Assembly: GCA_905209865.1 (NCBI GenBank)
Contig: CAJLUP010000091.1
Location: 1 to 7,135, forward strand
Length of the DNA: 7,135 nt
DNA from: an uncultured Lachnospiraceae bacterium
GTDB lineage: Bacteria > Bacillota > Clostridia > Lachnospirales > Lachnospiraceae
Direction of reading: 5' to 3'
This document shows, one piece after another, positions 1 to 7,000 of the stretch (positions are counted from its first letter, which is position 1; each line of letters begins with the position of its first letter). A program made the translations under genes and the position numbers. A model generated the notes under the pieces. That model did no database searches. It was not told the origin of the DNA and worked only from the letters and a program-made list of their open reading frames with translations.

Positions 1-672
1 TCCCGCCAAAACATTTCCGTTTATTTCCCGAAGAAACTTCCCACAGTCATTCACAGATGTATAATTGTCATCCACATCATTCGGAGCTAACAGCAGTCTT
101 CCCATATGCGTATCTGTAAACTCATGAGATCGGCAAAATGCATTCACCGCTTCCATTCCTGCCGAAGCATCTCCAAAACCGAGTTTCCGAACAAGCATAT
201 TCGCCGACTCATTGTCACTGACCGTAATCATCAACCGCAAAAGCTCTTCCGTTTCTCCGGTGTACGCCTCCTGTTCTTGCATCAGCGGCATCTGCTCATA
301 TACGCAGCCTGCAATATAAAGCTTGATCAGGCTCGCCGCCTGCATCTGACAATTATTGACAGAAGTTTTTTCTTCCGAAGAAAGATTTTCCACATATACC
401 GAAACGAAGGCCCCGGTACTTTCAACAGGCGCAATGATCTGCCGAATCTGACCGTTCAAATCATCCAACGCCAAAGAAGACTCCTCTGCTTTCTCTTCCG
501 CCTCCTCAGGCTCCACTCTTTTAATCGGAATCTCCTGCCTGTTTTCCTGCTCTTTCTCTTTCTTTTCCTTTACAGGCTCTTCTTCATGACAGGCAGTAAG
601 TGTAAAAGCCGCCGTCACAAGAAGAACCGATAAAATATAGAACAGTCTGTATCTGAAAACATTTCTACGCAT
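1..672 (-). CDS. Lipoprotein serine hydrolase, class A beta-lactamase/PBP-like fold (C-terminus outside window)
   Basis: Reading the minus strand from the ATG at 672 gives 224 uninterrupted residues running off the left window edge. An AAGGGAG ribosome site lies 6 bases upstream (679-685). The N-terminus is a lipoprotein signal: basic MRRN, a hydrophobic stretch, and lipobox TLTAC with Cys28. A Glu/Lys-rich linker follows (about 30-66). The fold is identified by the nucleophile motif SLIK (Ser114, Lys117) and the SDN triad (Ser152-Asn154), followed by a YTSVNDCGKFL segment typical of beta-lactamase-like proteins in Clostridia. The third motif (KTG) would lie past the edge. In the omega-loop region (about 192-205) I see no Glu matching the deacylating Glu166 of true class A enzymes. 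A peptidoglycan DD-peptidase or penicillin-binding role is therefore likelier than drug resistance; this is inference. It lies 31 bases downstream of the amidase gene and is probably co-transcribed with it. Confidence 0.88.
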   Translation of the reverse strand, partial: MRRNVFRYRLFYILSVLLVTAAFTLTACHEEEPVKEKKEKEQENRQEIPIKRVEPEEAEEKAEESSLALDDLNGQIRQIIAPVESTGAFVSVYVENLSSEEKTSVNNCQMQAASLIKLYIAGCVYEQMPLMQEQEAYTGETEELLRLMITVSDNESANMLVRKLGFGDASAGMEAVNAFCRSHEFTDTHMGRLLLAPNDVDDNYTSVNDCGKFLREINGNVLAG

Positions 673-703
673 ATTCTGCTCCCTTACATCATAATCTTCG
701 AAA

Positions 704-1579
704 TCAAAAGCCAAAATAGGCATTGATCCCTTCCGTGATCCCGTTGACCATCAATTCCCGATACGAATCATCCGCCATATTTATATCATCCTGCTCGTTC
801 GTCATAAATCCCATTTCAATTATAACAACCGGTATCCGGCTCCAGTTAATCCCTGTCATTGTATCATTGCATCGGATGCCGAGATTTTGCATTCCTGTAG
901 AACTGCAATAAGAATTCAAAATCTGTTCCGCCAGACAATAACTTTCCTCGTAAAAGCTCCCCACATAAGGATTTTCAGCAGATCCTATCAATGCCATTGC
1001 GCCGTTTACAGCCGGATCTTCACTTCCATTTGCATGGATTCGTAAAGAAAAATCTGCCCCGGCATCATTAGCAAGGCACGCCCTTTCTGCATTACTTATA
1101 GCAATCTCATTGTTTTCCCGGGTCAGGATCACATCATATCCCTGCTCGACCAGACAGTCCCGAAGTCTCAGAGCAATCTCAAGGTTTAATTCATATTCTG
1201 GTATCCCGGTAAATCTGCCGGTAGTCCCTCCTGCAGACTTCTGCTTCAATTCCCCCGATCCCGGAGCATTCGGTTCTTGCCCGCTCATGTCTATATTCGG
1301 ACTTTGATGTCCTGGATCGATGGCAATCAGAATTCCTTTTTTCTCAGATCCTTCTTTCTCATTCGATTGTTTATCCTGATCTGAAACATTGTGCTCCTCC
1401 GCATCTTGATCTTCCGACGAAGTTTTGCGTTTTTGTGATTCTTCACGTTCTGTGATAACATCCGACTCTTTTAAAGCTTCGTGTCCTTCCGAAGAATCAC
1501 CGGTCTGTTTCCTTGCGCATCCCAAAACGCTAAAACCGGCAAACATCAAAACCAGGAAGAACCTTACTCTCTTTTTCAT
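704..1579 (-). CDS. Lipoprotein N-acetylmuramoyl-L-alanine amidase (Amidase_3, zinc-dependent)
   Basis: The predicted enzyme cleaves the amide bond between N-acetylmuramic acid and L-Ala of peptidoglycan outside the membrane. From the ATG at 1579 it has 291 residues: a lipoprotein signal (MKKR, hydrophobic core, SVLGC lipobox, Cys21), a highly charged Glu/Ser/Lys/Asp linker (about 28-81) that probably spans the wall, and an Amidase_3 domain (about 83-291). The zinc ligands are visible: His91 in IAIDPGH, Glu128 in IPEYELN and His182 in SLRIHANG. The catalytic Glu255 lies in VVIIEMGFMTN. The reading frame can extend to a GTG at 1603 and an ATG at 1600 that overlap the upstream stop. I prefer 1579 because an AAAGGA site precedes it and the signal peptide starts cleanly there. 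It is the middle gene of the minus-strand operon. The catalytic family is secure, but whether it acts in cell separation, sporulation or turnover cannot be told. Confidence 0.93.
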   Translation of the reverse strand: MKKRVRFFLVLMFAGFSVLGCARKQTGDSSEGHEALKESDVITEREESQKRKTSSEDQDAEEHNVSDQDKQSNEKEGSEKKGILIAIDPGHQSPNIDMSGQEPNAPGSGELKQKSAGGTTGRFTGIPEYELNLEIALRLRDCLVEQGYDVILTRENNEIAISNAERACLANDAGADFSLRIHANGSEDPAVNGAMALIGSAENPYVGSFYEESYCLAEQILNSYCSSTGMQNLGIRCNDTMTGINWSRIPVVIIEMGFMTNEQDDINMADDSYRELMVNGITEGINAYFGF

Positions 1580-1588
1580 AGTTTCATA

Positions 1589-1594
1589 TCCTTT
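1589..1594 (-). promoter_or_regulatory. Ribosome binding site deciding the amidase start
   Basis: On the minus strand AAAGGA sits 9 bases before the ATG at 1579. The alternative starts at 1603 (GTG) and 1600 (ATG) have only a weak purine stretch upstream, inside the preceding gene. This supports the shorter lipoprotein with its signal peptide at the true N-terminus. Confidence 0.6.
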
Positions 1595-1599
1595 AGTCA

Positions 1600-2817
1600 T
1601 CACTGTGCATCCAGCTGATACCCTTTCGGGTCCATACCAAACTCAATCTGTGACAGAAAATCTGCATTCTTCCGCTCAACTTCGGAGAGCATGGAATTAT
1701 CAAAATCTTCCGGGCTGACTGTACCGTAATACCAGCTCTTACTATTAAAATAATTCTGCAGTTCAGCTGATTGGAACATGCGTCCATGTCTTGCATAAAT
1801 CTCATTTTTTGCGTAATTGATCTCGCGGATATCCATTCCCGCCACATCACTTTCCGTCAAAAGACGGGAACCGCTCTGCGGAAGAATATAATCTTTGTTC
1901 AAAAGTTCATCCTCAGACTGTGATTTTTCAAATGTCTCTATCAGGTCTTCTCCGTCTTCATCCCAGATAAAAAATGGACTTATATACAATGTTTCATTAT
2001 CAATATATAACTGTCCGTCCACCTCAACCGTCTGATTTGATTTTATACTGTCAAGCATCTTTTCCGGAAGGACAGATTGGTCAATATGGATGTTCCGCAC
2101 ATTTTCCAGCAAAATATTATCTCCGTAAAAATCTTCTCCGTAAAATGTATATTCCTCATCCAAACGCAGAATATAATCTCCGTTTTCCGTTTTCTTCACA
2201 AACCCTTCAAAATACAATTCATCTTCATCCAAAAGATTAAAATCTGCATCTGACAAAACATCCTCATCCGACGGCTCCACAATCTCCTGTTCAATCGAAT
2301 CGATTGACGGCGCTTCATCTTCTCTTCTGAAAACCAGCACCAACACAACGGCGACAACAGCAATCAGAAGGATTCCTCCGATCACTCCCGCAACAATAAT
2401 CGGCGTTTTTCCTTTTTTCTTCACCGGAGGAACTTCCTTAACCGGCATTCGGGAAGGCGAAATCTGCGCACCGCACTCCGGACAAAACAAATCCCCGTCT
2501 CCCAGTACTGTGCCGCATACCGGACAAGCTTTCTTCGTTGACTCTTTCTCCGGCTCTTGCTCTAACACTTTTTGCAGCTCTCTCTGTAACTCTTGCTCTA
2601 ACTTCTGCTCCATTTCTTGATCCGGCCCTTGCTCGAACCCTTCGCCTGACTTCTGCTCCGGTTCTTGATTTAACTGTTCTTCCAGCTCCTGCTGTGATCC
2701 CTCATTCAAACCTGCGGGATAATCTATATCGGTTGAATGGTCTTCTTGCCGCTGTCCGCACTCGGGACAAAAAACAGCATCATCAGGAATTTCACTGCCA
2801 CAATACTGACATTTCAT
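1600..2817 (-). CDS. Double zinc-ribbon, single-pass membrane protein with extracellular YARHG domain
   Basis: This 405-residue protein has a likely cytoplasmic N-terminus with two zinc ribbons: Cys3/Cys6/Cys17/Cys20 and Cys98/Cys101/Cys112/Cys115, each CxxC...CPEC. They are separated by a Gln/Glu-rich, probably coiled-coil spacer (about 42-93). A Lys-rich stop (133-137) precedes one membrane helix (about 138-163). The outer part is acidic (about 165-315) and ends in a YARHG domain (about 317-390), with the signature NEIYARHGRMF at 338-348 followed by the usual LQNYFNSKSWY segment. YARHG domains are extracellular modules of Firmicutes membrane proteins; their ligand is not settled, and a cell-wall-associated role is commonly suggested. 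The start at 2817 has an AGGAGGG site at 2826-2832 and a good promoter. As first gene of the operon with two wall-acting lipoproteins, it may sense or organise the envelope; that role is inference. Its function remains unknown. Confidence 0.9.
   Translation of the reverse strand: MKCQYCGSEIPDDAVFCPECGQRQEDHSTDIDYPAGLNEGSQQELEEQLNQEPEQKSGEGFEQGPDQEMEQKLEQELQRELQKVLEQEPEKESTKKACPVCGTVLGDGDLFCPECGAQISPSRMPVKEVPPVKKKGKTPIIVAGVIGGILLIAVVAVVLVLVFRREDEAPSIDSIEQEIVEPSDEDVLSDADFNLLDEDELYFEGFVKKTENGDYILRLDEEYTFYGEDFYGDNILLENVRNIHIDQSVLPEKMLDSIKSNQTVEVDGQLYIDNETLYISPFFIWDEDGEDLIETFEKSQSEDELLNKDYILPQSGSRLLTESDVAGMDIREINYAKNEIYARHGRMFQSAELQNYFNSKSWYYGTVSPEDFDNSMLSEVERKNADFLSQIEFGMDPKGYQLDAQ
2539..2694 (-). 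repeat. Degenerate in-frame repeats encoding a Gln/Glu-rich spacer
   Basis: The segment between the two zinc ribbons is built from variants of units such as LEQEL, LEQEP and EQKL. At DNA level, CTCTTGCTCTAAC occurs exactly at 2554-2566 and 2590-2602 (36 bases apart), and ACTTCTGCTCC at 2601-2611 and 2649-2659 (48 bases apart). Both spacings are multiples of three, so length change would keep the frame. The encoded protein is hydrophilic and probably helical. The plus strand here is markedly pyrimidine-rich. Confidence 0.65.
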
Positions 2818-2852
2818 AATCTTTTCCCTCCTAAGTACTTTCTATTATATTT

Positions 2853-2881
2853 ATTGTATAGTTTTCTTCTTACCCAGTCAA
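2853..2881 (-). promoter_or_regulatory. Sigma-A-type promoter of the three-gene envelope operon
   Basis: On the minus strand a -35 box TTGACT (2876-2881, 5 of 6 matches to TTGACA) is followed after 17 bases by a -10 box TACAAT (2853-2858, 5 of 6 matches to TATAAT). Transcription would begin near 2846, about 14 bases before the AGGAGGG ribosome site at 2826-2832. A second TATAAT at 2844-2849 has no good -35 partner. No operator is evident here. Confidence 0.6.
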
Positions 2882-2982
2882 ACAAAAATGCACTGACAAC
2901 AGAATATCTCAAAAAAGAGCCAAAGAAGATCTGAAGAGCGCCTAAAAAGAGCCGGCTTGGTATATCGTTTTTTCTTCGTGCA

Positions 2983-3012
2983 TTTTCACCCGCATTATGA
3001 TATCATTGTAAT
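2983..3012 (+). promoter_or_regulatory. Weak candidate promoter of the flavodoxin-ferredoxin gene
   Basis: TTTTCA (2983-2988, 4 of 6) and TGTAAT (3007-3012, 5 of 6) are separated by 18 bases. Transcription would start near 3019, giving a leader of only about 20 bases. An alternative -10, TATGAT at 2996-3001, has no recognisable -35. The stretch 2882-2982 holds no gene; it contains two copies of AAAAAGAGCC, and I see nothing else in it. Confidence 0.3.
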
Positions 3013-3023
3013 ATTACTTACAA
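3006..3023 (+). promoter_or_regulatory. Interrupted palindrome, candidate operator (Rex-like)
   Basis: TTGTAA (3006-3011) and TTACAA (3018-3023) form a perfect inverted repeat around a 6-base centre, 18 bases in all. It overlaps the candidate -10 box and the first bases of the ribosome site AAAGGAG (3022-3028). The length and the TTGT...ACAA ends match the known Rex site (TTGTTAA-N4-TTAACAA); counting the inner bases, 10 of 14 defined positions agree. A separate perfect 10-base palindrome, ATGATATCAT, adjoins it at 2997-3006. Binding by Rex is inference. Confidence 0.35.
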
Positions 3024-3039
3024 AGGAGTCTGTTGATTT

Positions 3040-3822
3040 ATGAAAATGAACGAATTAAAACTTATTTATTTCAGCCCTACAGGAACGACTCACAAAGTCG
3101 TTATGGAGACGGCAAGAAGTATTGATCTGAAATCAGTCTCTTTTGACCTTACGATCAAAAAAGATCTGAAACCTGTCGCAAAATTTGCGCCAAACGACTT
3201 CGCCCTGTTTGCGATTCCCGTATACTACGGTCGTGTTCCGGCGCTCTTTCTCGAATATCTCGATCTGTTTTCCGGCAGCGGAACTCCCGCCGCCCTTGTC
3301 GCTACATACGGATGCCGCGCATATGAAGACGCTCTTTTAGAATTAAAAACCGAAGTCGAAAAAAGAGGCTTCAAAGTCATCGGAGCCGCAGCTTTTCCGA
3401 CCGAACATTCCATCGTGAACTCCATCGGTGCAAGACGTCCGAACAAAGCAGATTTAAAGACAGCTTCCGAATACGGCGTTTCACTGAATCGAATCATTAA
3501 AAAGGAAGAATCTTTTGCTTCCTTCAATCTGAAAGTACCGGGAAATACTCCTTATAGAAAATATGGCAAAAACGTCCTTTTCCCGAAGGCTGATGTTTCC
3601 CTTTGCACTGAGTGCGGCGCCTGTGCCAAGATCTGTCCGGCAGGAGCAATCTCTCCTGATAATCCGAAAAAAACAGATCATGATAAATGTATCGGCTGCA
3701 TGAAATGTGTCCGCTTCTGTAAACAGAAAGCCAGATATGTCAGTGATTTTAAGATGAATCTGACTGTAAAAAAATTAACCAAAGTCTGTCAGAGCGACAA
3801 AAAAGCGGAAATCTTCCTTTAA
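3040..3822 (+). CDS. EFR1-type flavodoxin-like/two-[4Fe-4S] ferredoxin fusion protein
   Basis: This is a 260-residue predicted cytoplasmic electron carrier or small oxidoreductase. Residues about 5-165 resemble a flavodoxin: a beta strand ending in the FMN phosphate-binding loop SPTGTT (12-17), PVYYGRVP (60-67) and ATYGCRAYEDAL (88-99). Residues about 180-232 form a bacterial 2[4Fe-4S] ferredoxin module: Cys189, Cys192, Cys195, Cys199 followed by Pro, then Cys217, Cys220, Cys223, Cys227. The last cysteine is followed by Lys instead of the usual Pro. Length and order fit the EFR1 family of Clostridia, whose physiological partners are not known to me. The ATG at 3040 has AAAGGAG 11 bases upstream (3022-3028); an ATG two codons later is possible. 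It stands alone on the plus strand, divergent from the envelope operon, with a possible redox operator at its start. Confidence 0.92.
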   Translation: MKMNELKLIYFSPTGTTHKVVMETARSIDLKSVSFDLTIKKDLKPVAKFAPNDFALFAIPVYYGRVPALFLEYLDLFSGSGTPAALVATYGCRAYEDALLELKTEVEKRGFKVIGAAAFPTEHSIVNSIGARRPNKADLKTASEYGVSLNRIIKKEESFASFNLKVPGNTPYRKYGKNVLFPKADVSLCTECGACAKICPAGAISPDNPKKTDHDKCIGCMKCVRFCKQKARYVSDFKMNLTVKKLTKVCQSDKKAEIFL

Positions 3823-3850
3823 TATACATCGTTCGTCCGCTATTCAAAGC

Positions 3851-3886
3851 AATCACCGGAAGTGCCAAAAGGCACATTCCGGGATT
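3851..3886. other. Strong hairpin after the ferredoxin gene, no T-tract
   Basis: AATC, CCGGAA and GTGCC pair with GGCAC, TTCCGG and GATT around an AAAA loop (3867-3870). This makes a 15-bp stem with only two single-base bulges (A3855 and A3876). It starts 28 bases past the stop at 3822. Neither strand has a T-run after it, so it is not a classical terminator. It may stabilise the mRNA 3' end or act together with the next hairpin. Confidence 0.6.
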
Positions 3887-3908
3887 GTAAACGGTCGCCA
3901 TTGTAAAA

Positions 3909-3955
3909 AAGAATCGCCAGTTCCGGCTTCATCACTGCCCGAACTGGCGATTCTT
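3909..3955 (-). terminator. Intrinsic terminator of the surface-protein gene
   Basis: A perfect 15-bp inverted repeat (AAGAATCGCCAGTTC at 3909-3923, its complement at 3941-3955) carries an inner GGC/GCC pairing (3925-3927 with 3937-3939). On the minus strand the stem runs into TTCTTTTTTAC, a proper T-tract, 55 bases after the stop of the gene ending at 4011. On the plus strand it is followed by only AAATT, so it could stop transcription from the convergent ferredoxin gene only weakly. Confidence 0.8.
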
Positions 3956-4010
3956 AAATTCAAATTATCTTACATCCTTTTGATATTATCCTTTTAATCA
4001 ATTCTGATTT

Positions 4011-7000
4011 CTATTCATCTTTTCCAAAAAGGCGAAAGAATGTTTTACGTTTCATAAGCGCTGCAATCATCAAAAGTGACAAGAATAAGCCTGCTAATGC
4101 TGAAACGTTCATTGTATCTCCGGTTGCAACCGCTCCGTTTGTAATTGCTCCATTTGAAGAGCTTCCCGTATTCTCACTGCTTCCTTTCTTTACAAGTCCT
4201 GCTTGTGCAGCCTCAAAGGCAGATTTCGCATTTGCAAACATTTCCGCCGTTGTCTCCTTCGAATCCAGAGCCATCAGCGCATCGTACGCCTTTTTATATG
4301 CCGCATAGCTTTCCTCTGTATAACCTTCCGGTTTCTTCAATACAATAGAATCTCTGTATTCATCCAAACCAGCCGCACGTTTTTCCAGTCCCTTGATTGC
4401 CGCACGAATTGCTGACACCGCATTGGCAACCTCTTCTTTCGTACCGTTTTCTTTCAACGGTTCTGCAGTTGTCACAGCATCTTTCAACAGTTTATAAGAA
4501 CCTGCTGTGTAATTCCCTTCTTTGTGCTGCGCCGCTTCATTAATAGCCGCCTTCAAATCTACGATACTTACAAGCGCCGCTTTCGCTTCTTTCATTGCAG
4601 CGATATTTGCCTGATCTAACGCCGGATCATTCTGATCTTTATCTGCTTTTGCTTTGCTGATGGCATCCTGAAGCACACCGAAACTTACTTCTGTGTAATC
4701 TTTACCGTTTACTTTTTCCATTTCTGCAATGACATCATCCACGGTCGTTTCTGTTTTTTCCACCAGACCATTCACTGCATTTTCCAGATCAGAAACTGCT
4801 TTATCTACCTGATCTTTTGTTCCGTTTTCCAGACAGGACTCCGCATCCTTCACTACATCCTGAAGTACGTTCCAACTGTCTGCCGTATAAAGCTTTTCAT
4901 CCAGTTCCCCAACTTCTGCAAGTTTTGCTTTCAATGCAGCTACATTAACAAGACCTTCTTCTGTCTGTACAAAAACATTTCGTGCAGCATAGATTTCTTT
5001 CGGATTGTTACGCTCTGCCTTATCTGCTTTCACAAGCGCATCTAACGCCGCTTTCGCATCTGTATATGCTTTGTAAGAAGCAGTTGTGTAATCATCCTCA
5101 TTATAGTTTACTGCGTTTTCTAATTCTGTTTCCGCCAGCTCTCTCTGGATCAGTGAATATTCTAAAGCCGCGTCAGCTTTCTTAAGTTTCTCTGTCAGAT
5201 CTTCCACTTTCTTCTCGGAAACATTTTCTTTATCTTTCAGAGCTTCCCGAATCTCATTTATTACCGACTCATATGACGCATACGTTCTCGCAGAATAGAT
5301 CTCTACATAAACAGGAGCTTCTTCTGTTCCTACATTTTCTTTTCCTGCTTTCACATGATTCAGTGCATTTTCTAATTCGGTAACATCTCCTTTGACAACT
5401 GCGTTTTTATGTGCGGCAAGAAGCGCTTTTTCTGCCAGATTTACAACTTCCTGTGTCGCGTAGTCATTTGCCGAGATTTCTTCCGCTGTCGCTTTTGCTT
5501 CCGTCACCGCCTGCTTGCTGCCTGCCGTCCACTTATCGTTGATCTGCTTTTTAATCGCCTCATTCAGCGCATTTTTATCAACTGCAGCTTTTTCATTTTC
5601 GCTTGTCTTTATAATAGAAATTTCAGGAATATCTTCCGCCCATGTTACAACGACTTCCAAGATCTGGCTGTCTTTTGCAACAGCAAATTCATTGATCGTC
5701 TGATTCAGTTTTCCGATCGTGACTGCTTCTTGTTTTACTCCGTCTTTATAAAGAACTGCTTTTACATCCGCATTCGATACTTTTCCGTTTTGAACGATAC
5801 GAATCGTTCTCTGATCCGGTCTGCTGATACGATATGTAAATGAACCGTTTGCAGCAGATGGTTTATATGTTGTCGCAAAATTTCCGTCGAATACATTTGA
5901 CGGGATCTTGCCCGCTTCTTCCGTCACTTCTGACACGATGTCTTTGTTCGACTCTATTGTCATGTATGCTCCGCCGTTAATCTGAAGTTCATACAGTTCA
6001 ACCCATCTTTGTGTATATGTTGTCAACGGTACGATTCTCAAATAACGTCCTGATGCATTCAATCCGGTTGCTTCTGCATACATATTTCCCGGATTTGTAG
6101 TATCATGAGTCAAATAGTCGGCGTCTTTTGCTGTTGCATTAGACGATATCTGAACCGCTGCCTCATTTCCTACTTCGAGGATCTTTGTCCACTGATCGTC
6201 TGCAGCCTCTTTGCTGTCCGCAACTTCGAATTTTGCATGTCTTAAAAAGTCAAGACTTGTCTCTTTTACATAATATCTGAATGATTCAAAATTCACAGTC
6301 TGTCCGAGATCGAATACGATCTTTTTCCCTTCATCCTGTGTTCCTGTGATCTTGCCAAACGTAGCTAAATCTCCGTCGAATACATTTCCTACTTTTCCGT
6401 TGCTGCGCATATCACTTGCAGAATCACTCTGCGCGAAATCACTTTCAACTGTTTTCTCTCCGATAAACGCATATGTTACTTTGAATTCTTCAACTGCAAC
6501 ATCCTGTGTCTCATTTCCGGCATTGTAAAGTCTTACATATCTCGCGTCTTCCAACGCTCCTGCATCAACGTCAGTCCAGATTACTCCGTTCATAGAACTT
6601 TGCAGTTTCACATTTGCATTATCTCCCGCTTTCACTGCAATGTTCTCGATCGCTTTAATGTTCTTTAAATCAACGCCGATATACTGATCTTTTTCCAAAC
6701 TGATCGTTCCCGGCTGTAAAGAAGACATTCCTGCTTCTGTTGTTCCGAGCATTTCGTGATTTTTCACATTTGTATAAATATTCTCTGTTGTTCCTGCCTG
6801 ACCCGGATTCTTCGGCGCACGGATATCTAATTCACCGACGCGTACCCAGCCTGCTGTCTGCTCTTTGTTCACAAGACGGATGGCTTTGATCTGATCAGTT
6901 ACTGTAAAGTTTACTGTCTGATCTTTCGCATTTGTAAACTCTCCGGCGTTCTTCCAGCCGCTTTGTCCGTCTGTGCTGTACTGTATTTCTACTTTTTTAA

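Noticed and set aside
106..633. Plus-strand open frame of 175 codons
   Set aside because: It lies wholly opposite the serine hydrolase gene, has no ribosome site, and its Arg/Phe/Leu-rich product has no recognisable domain. It is an antisense shadow.
1593..1850. Minus-strand 85-codon frame in another phase of the zinc-ribbon/YARHG gene
   Set aside because: It overlaps the YARHG domain coding sequence, which is clearly the real frame, and has no signal for translation.
2844..2849. Consensus TATAAT as the main -10 box of the minus-strand operon
   Set aside because: At 17-base spacing its -35 position reads TAAGAA, a poor match, whereas TACAAT at 2853-2858 pairs with TTGACT at ideal spacing.
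2737..2934. Plus-strand frame spanning the start and promoter of the envelope operon
   Set aside because: It runs antisense through the zinc ribbon and promoter, and its product is low-complexity with no supporting ribosome site.
2910..2957. Possible terminator or small RNA around the two AAAAAGAGCC copies and the AGCCGGCT palindrome
   Set aside because: The palindrome has no loop and no stable stem followed by a T-run could be drawn on either strand, so no functional call is supported.
5409..5843. Plus-strand 144-codon Cys/Phe/Arg-rich frame
   Set aside because: It is the complement of well-defined beta-domain and FIVAR coding sequence; the composition is typical of an antisense frame.
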